From: a bacterium | GTDB taxonomy: Bacteria > Bacillota > Bacilli > Lactobacillales > Streptococcaceae | Direction of reading: 5' to 3' | Assembly: GCA_905221375.1 (NCBI GenBank) | Contig: CAJNCY010000004.1 | Coordinates: 62,001-126,000, forward strand | Length of the DNA stretch: 64,000 nucleotides | Part shown: positions 38,314 through 48,870 of the stretch, piece after piece | How positions within the stretch are numbered: position 1 is the first letter of the stretch | Layout: every line of letters starts with the position of its first letter | Made by a program: the position numbers and the translations under genes | Notes under the pieces: model-generated | The model's database searches: none | Told to the model about the DNA's origin: nothing | What the model saw: only the letters and a program-made list of their open reading frames with translations

Positions 38314-38342
38314 AGTATAGCATATCTCCTATTTTCTTACAA
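38314..38342 (-). promoter_or_regulatory. Promoter of rplU-prp-rpmA
   Basis: TTGTAA (-35, 38337-38342), a 17-bp spacer and TATACT (-10, 38314-38319) with an extended TGC on the minus strand. Confidence 0.82.
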
Positions 38343-38352
38343 GTAATAACAC

Positions 38353-39051
38353 CTAAAATGAAGCTTTTTCTTTTTCTTTTACTTTTTTCCGCCACTTGAC
38401 AAAAAGCATGCTGAGGTAAAAAATGCTCATCATAATGGGAACACCAAGAATAGTCTTTTCATGATAGAAAATCGTCAAATAAGCTGAAAAGACAACACCA
38501 AGGACAAAACTACTAAGCAGGCTTACAAAGATAATCCCTTCACGTAAAAAAGGAGTGTGCTTGGTTCGGAAATAATCTCCAAAAGCTAGCATTGTTCGTT
38601 TGATATTCCCTGTCATAAAGGCATTATTGTAGGCAATACCCGAAACCTCACCAAAAGCAGTTGTCACCAAGCCCATACAAAAGGCTAAGGGCGGTACTAG
38701 ATAGATATTCTCTACAGTTTGTGGTACAAATCCAATAATGATTGATAGTATTGCTAAAGGAATCAAGGACAGAATCGGTTTTTTTACAATTCTCAATTTT
38801 TCCTTATAAATCGTTAATAAAAAGACCCCCATCATAAAAGCTAGCAAGGTCATTACTTTGGCACTGGCATCTGACACATTGTGTTGAATGAGTCCCACTG
38901 ATAGAAAGACGACATTCCCAGTTTGTCCAGCCACAAGAGTGTTCCCTCGCACAATAAACGTATAGGCATCTACATATCCTGCACAAAAAGTCAAAAAAAG
39001 CGCTAGTCTCTTAGACTGACGTGATATTTTTCTTATAGGTAATAGCCTCAT
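38353..39051 (-). CDS. DUF1275 (YoaK-like) membrane protein
   Basis: A 232-residue membrane protein with about six hydrophobic helices and the DUF1275 hallmarks FCAGYVDAYTFI and TGNVVFLSVGL. YoaK-type proteins are widespread but their substrate is unknown. MRLLPIRK is chosen because GGGAGG precedes it, four codons inside the frame. It has its own extended -10 (TGGTACAAT) facing away from the oxidoreductase promoter. No terminator of note separates it from the rplU promoter. Confidence 0.82.
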   Translation of the reverse strand: MRLLPIRKISRQSKRLALFLTFCAGYVDAYTFIVRGNTLVAGQTGNVVFLSVGLIQHNVSDASAKVMTLLAFMMGVFLLTIYKEKLRIVKKPILSLIPLAILSIIIGFVPQTVENIYLVPPLAFCMGLVTTAFGEVSGIAYNNAFMTGNIKRTMLAFGDYFRTKHTPFLREGIIFVSLLSSFVLGVVFSAYLTIFYHEKTILGVPIMMSIFYLSMLFVKWRKKVKEKEKASF

Positions 39052-39204
39052 TTTTCCTCCCATTTCATTTACTCATCTCATTATTGTACCACTTTCTTTG
39101 GGAAAGTCCTAGTAGCTTATTTTAAAATTTTTACCCTCTGTTGGATAGTCTCGTCTATCTATGTTATAATGAAAGAAGGATTTAAAATCGGAAAAGGAGT
39201 ATCT

Positions 39205-40182
39205 ATGCTTAAATTAGGTATCATTGGTACTGGCGCTATCAGCCATCACTTCATAGAGGCAGCCCATGCTAGTGGAAAATACCAGTTGGTCGCAGTCTAT
39301 TCTAGAAAACTAGAAACTGCAGCAACCTTTGCTTCTCGCTATCAGGATATCCAACTCTTTGATCAAGTAGAGGACTTCTTCAAGAGTTCCTTTGATCTGG
39401 TCTATATTGCTAGCCCAAACTCCATGCATTTTGCTCAGGCAAAAGCTGCATTGTCTGCAGGTAAACATGTCATTCTTGAAAAGCCAGCTGTCACTCAGCC
39501 ACAAGAATGGCTGGATTTGATTCAAACAGCTAAGAAAAATCACTGTTTTATCTTTGAAGCAGCTCGTAATTACCATGAGAAAGCTTTCACTATCATCAAA
39601 AACTTTTTAGCAGATAAGCAAGTGTTAGGAGCAGATCTCAACTATGCCAAGTATTCTTCTAAGATGCCTGACTTGTTGGCTGGGGAGACACCAAATGTCT
39701 TTTCAGACCGTTTTGCTGGTGGAGCTCTTATGGATTTGGGGATTTATCCTCTCTACGCTGCCATTCGTCTCTTTGGAAAAGCTAAGGATGCAACCTATCA
39801 GGCTCAACAGCTTGACAATAACATTGACCTAAATGGTGACGGAATCCTCTTCTACCCCGACTATCAAGTTCATATCAAGGCTGGGAAAAACATTACTTCC
39901 AATCTTCCTTGCGAGATTTATACGACAGATGGAACCTTGACCCTCAACACTATCGAACATGTCAGCTCGGCTATTTTTACCGACCATCAAGGCAATCAAA
40001 TCCAACTCCCTATCCAACAGGCTCCTCATACGATGACTGAGGAAGTCGGTGCATTTGCACACATGATCCAGAAACCAGATCTGAATCTCTACCAAACTTG
40101 GCTAGAAGATGCAAGTTCAGTTCATGAGCTACTATATACTATGCGCCAGTCTGCTGGCATTAGATTTGAGGCAGAAAAATGA
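39205..40182 (+). CDS. Gfo/Idh/MocA family oxidoreductase
   Basis: A 325-residue NAD(P)-dependent oxidoreductase: N-terminal Rossmann fold (LGIIGTGAISHHFIEAA), the family EKP motif (HVILEKPAVT, about residue 92-94) and a C-terminal alpha/beta dimer domain. Substrates are usually sugars, inositols or dihydrodiols; the specific one cannot be inferred. ATG 39205 follows AAAAGGAG; TTGGAT/TATAAT lies upstream. It overlaps the helicase start by four bases, so the two are co-translated though functionally unrelated on present knowledge. Confidence 0.88.
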   Translation: MLKLGIIGTGAISHHFIEAAHASGKYQLVAVYSRKLETAATFASRYQDIQLFDQVEDFFKSSFDLVYIASPNSMHFAQAKAALSAGKHVILEKPAVTQPQEWLDLIQTAKKNHCFIFEAARNYHEKAFTIIKNFLADKQVLGADLNYAKYSSKMPDLLAGETPNVFSDRFAGGALMDLGIYPLYAAIRLFGKAKDATYQAQQLDNNIDLNGDGILFYPDYQVHIKAGKNITSNLPCEIYTTDGTLTLNTIEHVSSAIFTDHQGNQIQLPIQQAPHTMTEEVGAFAHMIQKPDLNLYQTWLEDASSVHELLYTMRQSAGIRFEAEK

Positions 40183-41261
40183 AAAACAAACTACCGACTG
40201 AATGGCAAGAACTGAGTGATCAGCTCGGTTTCCAAGAATTCACCCCCATTCAAACTCAACTATTTGAGCCTATCCTTGCAGGAGAAAACCTACTGGGAGT
40301 TAGCCCAACAGGAACTGGTAAGACCCTAGCTTACCTCCTACCAAGTCTTCTCCGACTTCAAAAGAAAAAAGCGCAACAACTCTTGATTCTAGCACCAAAT
40401 ACGGAGCTTGCTGGACAGATTTTTGACGTATGTAAAACGTGGGCAGAAGCTATTGGCTTGACAGCCCAGCTCTTCCTATCAGGTTCAAGTCAGAAACGCC
40501 AGATTGAACGACTCAAAAAAGGACCAGAAATTCTGATTGGAACCCCTGGCCGTATCTTTGAGTTGATTAAATTGAAAAAAATCAAGATGATGAATGTAGA
40601 AACCATCATCCTGGATGAATTTGATCAATTGCTAGATGATTCTCAGATTCACTTTGTCGAGAAAATCACCCACTACGCACCTCGTGACCACCAACTCATC
40701 TACATGAGTGCGACAACCAAGTTTGACCAAGAAAAGATTGCATCTAATACGCGAACCATTGATCTCTCTGACCAAAAACTGGACAATATCCAGCACTTCT
40801 ACATGCAGGTAGACCAACGTCACCGCGTTGATATGCTACGAAAACTGGCTCACGTTGAGGATTTCCGTGGTCTTGTCTTCTTTAACAGCCTATCAGACCT
40901 TGGAAGTGCAGAAGAAAAATTACAGTATCGTGATATCTTGGCTGTTTCCCTCGCTAGTGATGTTAATATTAAATTTAGAAAAGTCATCTTAGAAAAGTTT
41001 AAAGATAAGCAACTAACCCTGCTTCTTGCAACTGACCTTCTGGCTCGTGGAATTGATATCGATAGCCTCGAATGTGTTGTAAACTTTGATGTCCCTAGAG
41101 ATATCGAAACATATACTCACCGTGCTGGCCGTACAGGTCGTATGGGCAAGGAAGGTTATGTTATCACTCTCGTCACTCATCCAGAAGAACTTAAAAAACT
41201 CAAGAAGTTTGCAAGCGTACGAGAAATTGTCCTAAAAAATCAAGAACTCTATATCAAATAA
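40179..41261 (+). CDS. DEAD-box RNA helicase
   Basis: A 360-residue minimal DEAD-box helicase without C-terminal extension. Visible motifs: Q motif (GFQEFTPIQ), I (SPTGTGKT), Ia, Ib (TPGR), II as DEFD rather than DEAD (IILDEFDQLL), III (MSATT as SAT), IV-VI (ARGIDI, HRAGRTGRMG). Such helicases remodel mRNA or ribosome-assembly intermediates, often at low temperature. It overlaps the oxidoreductase stop by four bases and ends in a terminator. Confidence 0.9.
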   Translation: MKNKLPTEWQELSDQLGFQEFTPIQTQLFEPILAGENLLGVSPTGTGKTLAYLLPSLLRLQKKKAQQLLILAPNTELAGQIFDVCKTWAEAIGLTAQLFLSGSSQKRQIERLKKGPEILIGTPGRIFELIKLKKIKMMNVETIILDEFDQLLDDSQIHFVEKITHYAPRDHQLIYMSATTKFDQEKIASNTRTIDLSDQKLDNIQHFYMQVDQRHRVDMLRKLAHVEDFRGLVFFNSLSDLGSAEEKLQYRDILAVSLASDVNIKFRKVILEKFKDKQLTLLLATDLLARGIDIDSLECVVNFDVPRDIETYTHRAGRTGRMGKEGYVITLVTHPEELKKLKKFASVREIVLKNQELYIK

Positions 41262-41269
41262 TCTCCATT

Positions 41270-41302
41270 GCTCTATGCACATCAGGTGTATGGAGCTTTT
41301 TT
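41270..41302 (+). terminator. Terminator after the helicase gene
   Basis: GCTCTATGCAC / GTGTATGGAGC stem (two G-U pairs) with a four-base loop and TTTTTTAT. Confidence 0.85.
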
Positions 41303-41335
41303 ATAAGCAATTCTTTAATTTTAGTTCAATATTCG

Positions 41336-41368
41336 AAAAAAAGAACCTTGCAAAGCAAGATTCTTTTA
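41336..41368. terminator. Terminator after tuf (bidirectional)
   Basis: AAAAGAATCTTGC / GCAAGGTTCTTTTTTT on the minus strand with a three-base loop; strong, as expected after tuf, and with a usable T-run on the plus side too. Confidence 0.88.
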
Positions 41369-41410
41369 GTGTCTGACTTAAATAATTGTTCTTCTGGGAA
41401 CTAAATCGAA

Positions 41411-42607
<1,197 letters not shown>

Positions 42608-42679
42608 TTGAGTAAAAGCCTCCAATAAAATATATTTTATAGATAGACAGTAGGCAATACAGTCTAACTTTCCTTACTA

Positions 42680-42707
42680 TTTTATCAAATTTCAGCTAAA
42701 TTGCAAG
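42680..42707 (-). promoter_or_regulatory. Promoter of tuf
   Basis: TTGCAA (-35, 42702-42707), a 16-bp spacer and TAAAAT (-10, 42680-42685) on the minus strand; leader about 65 nt, in which I see no clear secondary structure. The remaining bases up to the AI-2E gene show nothing recognisable. Confidence 0.7.
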
Positions 42708-42790
42708 TGTTTTACAAAGTTTTTGTGAATTATTCTTAATCGGCTAATCTAAATGGCACTTCTACTCCTATAATTTACCTAAAGAAAAAG

Positions 42791-42815
42791 AAAAATCAGG
42801 AATTTCCTGACTTTT
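42791..42815 (-). terminator. Terminator of the AI-2E-family gene
   Basis: A TCAGGAA / TTCCTGA stem with TTTTTC on the minus strand, touching the stop codon. Confidence 0.8.
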
Positions 42816-43923
42816 ACTTAGCTAATTCTCTTTCTCGTTCTTTCATTATTTTATGATTTTCATACAAGCGAGATAAGAACTTAGAAATCTCTTTTAAGAT
42901 AGAATAAGTTGGTACTGCGACAATCATGCCAATGACCCCATAGATATTACTTGATAACAAAAGTAATACTAAAATCGTAATTGGATGAACCTTCATTACC
43001 CCACCTACGATGCGAGGGTAGAGGATGTTTCCATCCACTTGTTGAATGATTAGCATGTAAACAACTGCAATCAGCATTCTATGAGGATCAGTAAAGACGT
43101 TAGCAACAATCATCGGAATCAAGCCAATACTTGGTCCCACATAAGGAATGAGATTGGCCAATCCTGAAAAGATGGCGAAAACCAAAGCATATTTCAGACC
43201 AATAACGCTATATCCGATAAAGGCCAAACATCCGATAATAATAGCATCAATGGCGACTCCACTAATATAGCGAGCAATTGTCGCATTCAAATTCTTTAAG
43301 AGACCTGCAATATGCAACTTATCTCTCTTTAAAACAGTGCGCTCAAGCATCGGTAAAAATTTGTTACCATCTAACAAAAAATAAACCAAAAACACGGGGG
43401 TCATAATAATAATCAAAACGGTACTAAAGAGAGCGGATATAACACTTCCGACACTATTGGTCACACTATTTAGGATGTTTTGTAGAATATCTACATAGGA
43501 TAGGTTTAACTGTTGAATAGTCGCTTGAATATCCAAATTTTGAAAGGCTGGATAAGTAGATAAATCCACAATCAAATCTTGTAAACGACTATAGATAGTC
43601 TGGCTAGTCGCAATCAAGCTGGTCAACTGATTGACCAAAATCGGTAACAGATAGACTACCCCAATGACAAGCCCCCAAAGCAAAGCACATAAGGTTAGTA
43701 GAATACCAATGATACGATTAATTTTGAAATACTTTTGTAAAAAAATTACAATAGGATTGGTCAAATAATATAAAAAACCACCTAGAAGAAAAGGAATCAT
43801 GATGGTGTTTGCGACGCTTACAAAAGGCGTGATAATCGCCCCCATCTCTCTCCACAGATAAAAAATGATTGTTAATAATAAAATCTCACTGGTCCAAAAA
43901 AATAATTTATTCTTACGAAACAT
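42814..43923 (-). CDS. AI-2E family (PerM-like) membrane transporter
   Basis: A 369-residue membrane protein of the AI-2E/PerM/UPF0118 family, with roughly eight hydrophobic helices and a large soluble loop after the third (SLIATSQTIYSRLQDLIVDL region), and the family motif near PYVGPSIGLIPMI. Members have been linked to autoinducer-2 export or Na+/H+ exchange; the substrate here cannot be inferred. A basic tail (ERERELAK) ends it. It is divergent from dacA, with short AT-rich promoters between. Confidence 0.85.
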   Translation of the reverse strand: MFRKNKLFFWTSEILLLTIIFYLWREMGAIITPFVSVANTIMIPFLLGGFLYYLTNPIVIFLQKYFKINRIIGILLTLCALLWGLVIGVVYLLPILVNQLTSLIATSQTIYSRLQDLIVDLSTYPAFQNLDIQATIQQLNLSYVDILQNILNSVTNSVGSVISALFSTVLIIIMTPVFLVYFLLDGNKFLPMLERTVLKRDKLHIAGLLKNLNATIARYISGVAIDAIIIGCLAFIGYSVIGLKYALVFAIFSGLANLIPYVGPSIGLIPMIVANVFTDPHRMLIAVVYMLIIQQVDGNILYPRIVGGVMKVHPITILVLLLLSSNIYGVIGMIVAVPTYSILKEISKFLSRLYENHKIMKERERELAK

Positions 43924-44025
43924 GAGCTACCTCCATTCATCTATTTTACCATACTTTCAAAAAAGCTTCTTTCTTCTATCATGAAACTGGGAATATTTTT
44001 TTCTTTATGTTAGAATAAACTTACT

Positions 44026-45267
44026 ATGAAAAAAATTATTTTAACTCTATTAAGCCTATCCTTTATTGGCTCAGCATCTACTGTTGCTGCTCAAGATTTT
44101 AATATTGCTGCTAAACATGCCATTGCTGTTGAGGCAAATACTGGTAAAATTCTCTATGAGAAAGATGCAACTCAACCTGTCGAAATTGCTTCTATTACAA
44201 AACTACTTACAGTTTATCTTGTCTACGAGGCTCTAGAAAATGGAAGTATCACACTATCCACCCCAGTAGATATTTCTGATTATCCTTATCAATTAACGAC
44301 AAATTCCGAAGCCAGTAATGTTCCTATGGAGGCCCGTAATTATACCGTCGAAGAGTTACTTGAAGCAACTCTGGTATCTAGTGCCAACAGCGCCGCTATT
44401 GCCCTAGCTGAGAAAATTGCTGGCTCTGAAAAAAACTTCGTTGATATGATGCGGGCCAAACTCTTGGAATGGGGAATCAAAGATGCCACCCTTGTCAATA
44501 CAACTGGTCTGAACAACGAAACTCTCGGAGATAACATTTACCCAGGGTCTAATAAAGATGATGAAAATAAGCTCAGTGCTTATGATGTCGCTATCGTTGC
44601 CCGCAACCTCATCAAAAAATACCCACAAGTCTTGGAAATCACCAAAAAACCTTCTTCTACTTTTGCTGGAATGACAATTACTTCAACCAACTACATGTTA
44701 GAAGGTATGCCTGCTTACCGTGGTGGTTTTGATGGGCTAAAAACAGGAACAACAGATAAGGCTGGAGAGTCTTTTGTTGGTACTACTGTCGAAAAAGGCA
44801 TGAGGGTTATCACTGTTATTTTGAATGCAGATCATCAAGATAATAATCCTTATGCTCGTTTTACAGCTACATCTTCCCTAATGGATTATATTTCTTCTAC
44901 ATTTACACTTCGCAAAATCGTTCAGCAAGGCGATGCCTATCAAGATAGTAAAGTCCCCGTACAAGATGGAAAAGAAGATACGGTCACTGCAGTGGCCCCA
45001 GAGGATATCTATCTAATTGAACGTGTTGGGGGTCAATCTTCCCAATCTATTCAATTCACACCTGATTCTAAAGCAATCCTCGCACCACTTGAAGCTGGAA
45101 CAGTGGTTGGCCATTTGACTTACGAAGACAAGGATTTGATTGGTCAAGGTTACATTACCACAGAACGTCCTAGTTTCGAAATGGTAGCAGAAAAGAAAGT
45201 TGAAAAAGCCTTCTTCTTAAAAGTTTGGTGGAATCAGTTTATCCGATTTATCAACGAGAAATTATAA
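44026..45267 (+). CDS. dacA: D-alanyl-D-alanine carboxypeptidase (PBP3, DacA)
   Basis: DacA trims the terminal D-Ala of peptidoglycan stem peptides, limiting cross-linking and guiding the division site. The 413 residues have a signal peptide (cleavage near STVAAQ), the catalytic SxxK motif S56-I-T-K59, SAN at 119-121, KTGT at 239-242, a beta-rich C-domain and a C-terminal amphipathic membrane anchor (FFLKVWWNQFIRFINEKL). An extended -10 (TGTTAGAAT, 44011-44016) ends only nine bases before the ATG and there is no Shine-Dalgarno, so the mRNA may be leaderless. Confidence 0.97.
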   Translation: MKKIILTLLSLSFIGSASTVAAQDFNIAAKHAIAVEANTGKILYEKDATQPVEIASITKLLTVYLVYEALENGSITLSTPVDISDYPYQLTTNSEASNVPMEARNYTVEELLEATLVSSANSAAIALAEKIAGSEKNFVDMMRAKLLEWGIKDATLVNTTGLNNETLGDNIYPGSNKDDENKLSAYDVAIVARNLIKKYPQVLEITKKPSSTFAGMTITSTNYMLEGMPAYRGGFDGLKTGTTDKAGESFVGTTVEKGMRVITVILNADHQDNNPYARFTATSSLMDYISSTFTLRKIVQQGDAYQDSKVPVQDGKEDTVTAVAPEDIYLIERVGGQSSQSIQFTPDSKAILAPLEAGTVVGHLTYEDKDLIGQGYITTERPSFEMVAEKKVEKAFFLKVWWNQFIRFINEKL

Positions 45268-45326
45268 AACATACTGAGCAAAAGATTGCTCCAAAATAGA
45301 AACAGACCAAAAAGTCTTTAAAGTCA

Positions 45327-45372
45327 AAAACGCATAGTATCAGGTATTAAAAAATTTGATATTATGCGTTTT
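45327..45372 (+). terminator. Hairpin after dacA
   Basis: AAAACGCATA(g)TATCA pairs with TGATA(t)TATGCGTTTT around a 16-base loop. The T-run is short, so it may be a weak terminator or an mRNA-stabilising end. Confidence 0.6.
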
Positions 45373-45413
45373 ATGGTGGTAATATTTACTTCGTTTTCTC
45401 CTAAAATTGAATT

Positions 45414-46268
45414 TTATCCCAGTCTTTTTTGAGATATTTTATTCATTACTTTAGGAAGACAATTACTAATTTCCGTTGGCAAGACCACATAATGTTCTTG
45501 AGCTAATTCTTGGGCTGTCGCTGAATGAAGATGAGTCGCTACGGTTACACGCTCGTAGAGACTGGCCTGTCGGAATTGGCCTGCAAATCCTGCAATCATC
45601 CCAGCCAGAGTATCTCCCATTCCCCCAGTCGCCTGATAGGGACCGCCAACCTGTAACTGGTAATAATCAGATTGGCCAGCTTGCCAAATACGAGTAGCTG
45701 GACCTTTCTCTACCAAAATTGTTCCTTGAGAGAAGGAAGTTAGGGCACTAGCCGTTGCATCTTCGTTTTGCTTTTCAATAGCAATACCAGACAGCTTTTC
45801 CCACTCCTTTTGGTGGGGAGTTAGGATAAGCTGACTGGAAGGAAATGACAAACTTGTCCTAGCAAGAATGGTCAGGGCACCTCCGTCTACAATCAAAATC
45901 TGATTCTGTTTTAAGCCAGCAAAGACCTGTTTAACTAAATCTTCTCCAAAAGCATCGTCTCGTAAACCAGGCCCCAGCAAGACAACTTCTGCCTTCTCCA
46001 ATTGCTCTTTTAAAAACTGCTGGTCTTGAAGAGAAAAGGCCATAGCCTCAGGTAAATGGCTGTGCAGAGCTGGGATATTTTCCCTGTCCGTTCCAACTGT
46101 CACCAAACCAGCTCCGCTTTTAACAGCTGCCAAAGCAGCCATGATGATAGCACCACCATAAGGATAAGTCCCACCCAGCAACAGCAGACGACCGTAGTCT
46201 CCTTTATGACTTGTACAAGAACGTTCAATAATGACTTTTTCTAGTAAGGCTTGATCAATCACTTTCAT
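45414..46268 (-). CDS. nnrD: ADP-dependent NAD(P)H-hydrate dehydratase
   Basis: NnrD repairs hydrated NADH/NADPH (NADHX) back to the active cofactor. The 284-residue ribokinase-fold protein has LLLGGTYPYGGAIIMAALAA, VLLGPGL, TPHQKEW and GGMGDTLAGMIAGF. It lacks the NnrE epimerase half found fused in many bacteria, so the epimerase must be separate or absent. A -10 (TATAAT, 46288-46293) directly follows the folD terminator. Confidence 0.93.
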   Translation of the reverse strand: MKVIDQALLEKVIIERSCTSHKGDYGRLLLLGGTYPYGGAIIMAALAAVKSGAGLVTVGTDRENIPALHSHLPEAMAFSLQDQQFLKEQLEKAEVVLLGPGLRDDAFGEDLVKQVFAGLKQNQILIVDGGALTILARTSLSFPSSQLILTPHQKEWEKLSGIAIEKQNEDATASALTSFSQGTILVEKGPATRIWQAGQSDYYQLQVGGPYQATGGMGDTLAGMIAGFAGQFRQASLYERVTVATHLHSATAQELAQEHYVVLPTEISNCLPKVMNKISQKRLG

Positions 46269-46297
46269 CTTTTTTCCTCTCGCATTTATTATACAAC

Positions 46298-46322
46298 AAA
46301 AAGGAGGCGCAGACCTCCTTTT
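46298..46322. terminator. Terminator after folD, touching the nnrD promoter
   Basis: AAAAGGAGG / CCTCCTTTTT stem with a six-base loop; A- and T-runs on both sides. On the minus strand the T-run continues into TTGTATAAT, the -10 of nnrD. Confidence 0.88.
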
Positions 46323-46329
46323 GTAATCT

Positions 46330-46371
46330 TATATCTAAAATTTAATATTCATTTCTGTCATTTTAGATATA
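46330..46371. repeat. Perfect 12-bp inverted repeat downstream of folD
   Basis: TATATCTAAAAT (46330-46341) and ATTTTAGATATA (46360-46371) are perfect complements 18 bases apart. It lies between the folD stop and the folD terminator. Its lack of GC and T-run makes it an unlikely terminator; it may be an operator, an mRNA stem or a mobile-element scar. Confidence 0.6.
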
Positions 46372-46407
46372 GCTATAGAGAATACACTCTCTTCAGCGAA
46401 TTTTCTC

Positions 46408-47265
46408 TTATTTTCTATCCAATGTCCGAAGTGCTGCTTGATAAGTTTGCTCCATCAGCATAGTAATGGTCATAGGACCGACACCTCCAGGGACTGGCGT
46501 AATGTGGCTAGCAAGTGGGGCAACCGCCTCATAATCAACATCCCCACAGAGCTTACCATTTTCATCGCGGTTCATCCCAACGTCAATGACTACCGCATCT
46601 GGTTTGACAAAGTCAGCAGTCACAAACTTAGCACGACCGATTGCGACCACAAGAATATCTGCTTTTGCAGCCACCTTGGCAAGATTATGAGTCCGTGAGT
46701 GGGTCAAGGTCACTGTAGCATTCTTTGCCAAAAGAAGCTGGGCCATGGGTTTTCCAACGATATTGGAACGACCGATGACGACCGCATTTTTACCTTCCAA
46801 GTCAATCCCATATTCATGAAACATTTCCATAATTCCTGCAGGTGTCGAAGGAATCATGACTGGATGACCAGACCAAAGGCGTCCCATATTTAGAGGATGG
46901 AAACCATCCACATCCTTTTCTGGGTCAATAGCCAATAGAACCGCCTCTTCATCAATGTGTTTTGGTAATGGCAACTGGACCAAAATCCCATGCCAAGCTG
47001 GATCCTGATTATATTTAGCAATCAGATCTAACAATTCCTCTTGAGTAATGGTCTCTGGAACTCGCACTACTTCGCTACGGAAACCAGCCGCAAGAGCTGA
47101 CCTCTCCTTGTTGCGAACGTAAACTTGGCTGGCTGGATTGTCCCCAACCAAAATCACTACCAAACCAGGCACTAGACCTGTTTCTTCCTTTAATTTTTCA
47201 GTCTTTTCAGCCAACTGCCCCTGCAATTTGGCCGCTAAAGCTTTCCCATCAATAATCTGTGTCAT
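46408..47265 (-). CDS. folD: Methylenetetrahydrofolate dehydrogenase / cyclohydrolase FolD
   Basis: FolD interconverts methylene-, methenyl- and formyl-tetrahydrofolate, feeding purine, thymidylate, formyl-Met and methionine synthesis. The 285 residues contain the catalytic [13 protein letters not shown] lysine motif, VQLPLPKHI, the NADP-binding [17 protein letters not shown] and [18 protein letters not shown] is chosen as start; the frame upstream contains the promoter. An extended -10 (TGGTATAAT, 47296-47301) and a perfect MET box centred near -66 imply control by MtaR. Confidence 0.96.
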   Translation of the reverse strand: MTQIIDGKALAAKLQGQLAEKTEKLKEETGLVPGLVVILVGDNPASQVYVRNKERSALAAGFRSEVVRVPETITQEELLDLIAKYNQDPAWHGILVQLPLPKHIDEEAVLLAIDPEKDVDGFHPLNMGRLWSGHPVMIPSTPAGIMEMFHEYGIDLEGKNAVVIGRSNIVGKPMAQLLLAKNATVTLTHSRTHNLAKVAAKADILVVAIGRAKFVTADFVKPDAVVIDVGMNRDENGKLCGDVDYEAVAPLASHITPVPGGVGPMTITMLMEQTYQAALRTLDRK

Positions 47266-47346
47266 ATCACTTCTCTTTTCTTTCAAATATCTTCCATTAT
47301 ACCAAAAACTACTAGTACCCTCTAACACTTCTTTCCTAGGCTATCC

Positions 47347-47363
47347 TATAGTTTCAAACTATA
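47347..47363. promoter_or_regulatory. MET box (MtaR/CpsY operator) upstream of folD
   Basis: TATAGTTTCAAACTATA, a perfect 8+1+8 palindrome identical to the streptococcal MET-box consensus for the LysR-type MtaR regulator. Its centre lies about 66 bp before the predicted folD transcription start, the usual place for a LysR activator site. The regulator gene is at 36047-36955. Confidence 0.85.
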
Positions 47364-47365
47364 AG

Positions 47366-47387
47366 AAAAAGCTCTGGTTGAGCTTTT
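47366..47387 (-). terminator. Terminator of the amino-acid ABC operon
   Basis: AAAAGCTC / GAGCTTTTT stem with a five-base loop on the minus strand, ending transcription just before the MET box. Confidence 0.85.
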
Positions 47388-47418
47388 CACTAATCTTGTC
47401 TTGAAATTTTAAAATAGA

Positions 47419-48153
47419 TTATAAAACCTTACTCAAGAAGTCTTTAGTCCGTTGTTCTTGGGTTTGTTCAAAAATCTGTTCAGGTGTTCCATCTTCAACA
47501 ACCACACCGTCTGCCATAAAGATAACACGGTCTGCCACCTCACGCGCAAATCCCATCTCATGTGTTACGATAACCATAGTCATCCCTGACTTGGCAAGGT
47601 CTTGCATAACAGCCAATACCTCACCTACCATTTCAGGATCCAAGGCTGAAGTTGGCTCGTCAAAGAGCAAAACATCTGGTTCCATGGCCAACCCACGCGC
47701 GATGGCAATCCGTTGTTGCTGGCCACCTGACAAACTCTGTGGATAAGCATCTGCCTTATCTGGCAAACCAACTTTTTCCAACAGCTCTTGGGCTCTCTTC
47801 TCAGCAACAGCCTTGCTCTCACCTTTGGTCTTGATAGGTGACAAGGTGATATTTTCCATCACAGTCATATTAGGAAAGAGGTTAAATTGTTGGAAAACCA
47901 TGCCCATCTTCTCACGCATGGCAAAGAGGTCATTCTTCTTGTCCGTAATATCGACTCCCTCAAAGATAACCTTCCCTTTAGTTGCTTCTTCCAACAAATT
48001 CATAGAGCGAAGCAAGGTAGATTTCCCGCTCCCCGAAGGACCGATGATAACGACAACTTCTCCTCTTTTAATCTCGAGGTTGATGCCCTTCAATACTTCA
48101 TTCTTTCCAAATGATTTATGTAAATTTTCAATTTTTATCAAGGTTTCTGTCAT
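47419..48153 (-). CDS. Amino-acid ABC transporter ATP-binding protein (GlnQ/ArtP type)
   Basis: A 244-residue polar amino-acid ABC ATPase: Walker [10 protein letters not shown] (about 37-45), Q-loop [11 protein letters not shown], signature LSGGQQQR, Walker [13 protein letters not shown] and H-loop VTHEMGFA. It pairs with the upstream permease, whose stop shares one base with this start (TAATG). An ARG box in the promoter suggests arginine or related substrates. No substrate-binding protein is encoded in the operon. Confidence 0.92.
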   Translation of the reverse strand: MTETLIKIENLHKSFGKNEVLKGINLEIKRGEVVVIIGPSGSGKSTLLRSMNLLEEATKGKVIFEGVDITDKKNDLFAMREKMGMVFQQFNLFPNMTVMENITLSPIKTKGESKAVAEKRAQELLEKVGLPDKADAYPQSLSGGQQQRIAIARGLAMEPDVLLFDEPTSALDPEMVGEVLAVMQDLAKSGMTMVIVTHEMGFAREVADRVIFMADGVVVEDGTPEQIFEQTQEQRTKDFLSKVL

Positions 48154-48836
48154 TATTTCCTATCTCCTTGTCCCATACGTTTTTCAAAAGCTTTCAAGGC
48201 TACGGTCAAAATAGAGGTCATAATCAAGTAGTAAAAGGCTGCAAATAAAAGTGGTGTTAAAGGTAGATAGGTTGTTGTAGAAACTGTTGTAGCCCCGTTC
48301 CACAACTCCATAACACCGATAGCTGATAAGAGGGAGCTGTCCTTTATAATGGTGATAAATTCGTTCCCCAATGCTGGCAAGATATTTTTGATTGCTTGTG
48401 GCAAAATCACATATCTCATAGCATTTTTAGGACGAATCCCTAGCGAATAAGCCGCTTCTAGCTGACCTTTTGGAACCGCATTAATCCCAGCACGAACAGT
48501 CTCAGAAACATAAGCACCACTGTTCATAGAAATAATCAAAATCCCTGGAATCAGGCGAGACAAATCAACACCCAAAATCCCAACCTGAATAGTCGGAGCA
48601 TTGATGTGCATAAGGGCAAAAGCAATCATAATCTGAACCATCATCGGTGTCCCACGGAAAATCCAAACGTACAAGTTGGCAAGCCAAACAAGCGGTTTAA
48701 ACTTTGAACGTTGCCCAAAAGCCAAGACAACACCTAAAATGGTTCCCAAAAAGACAACACAGATAGAAATGAGAATCGTCACAACAGCCCCATAGTTAAA
48801 ATAAGGTAAATACTTAGGTAAAAAAGAAAAATTCAT
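48153..48836 (-). CDS. Amino-acid ABC transporter permease (HisM/ArtQ type)
   Basis: A 227-residue permease of the His/Glu/Gln/Arg/opine family with five or so membrane helices and the EAA loop [22 protein letters not shown] that contacts the ATPase. MNFSFLPK is chosen as start because AGAG and a plausible leader precede it and upstream codons overlap the promoter. No extracellular binding domain is fused, so a separate lipoprotein must supply the substrate. The ARG box in its promoter points to regulation by ArgR/AhrC. Confidence 0.9.
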   Translation of the reverse strand: MNFSFLPKYLPYFNYGAVVTILISICVVFLGTILGVVLAFGQRSKFKPLVWLANLYVWIFRGTPMMVQIMIAFALMHINAPTIQVGILGVDLSRLIPGILIISMNSGAYVSETVRAGINAVPKGQLEAAYSLGIRPKNAMRYVILPQAIKNILPALGNEFITIIKDSSLLSAIGVMELWNGATTVSTTTYLPLTPLLFAAFYYLIMTSILTVALKAFEKRMGQGDRK

Positions 48837-48870
48837 AGTCACTCTGCTTTCTAAAATAGAATACTGTATG

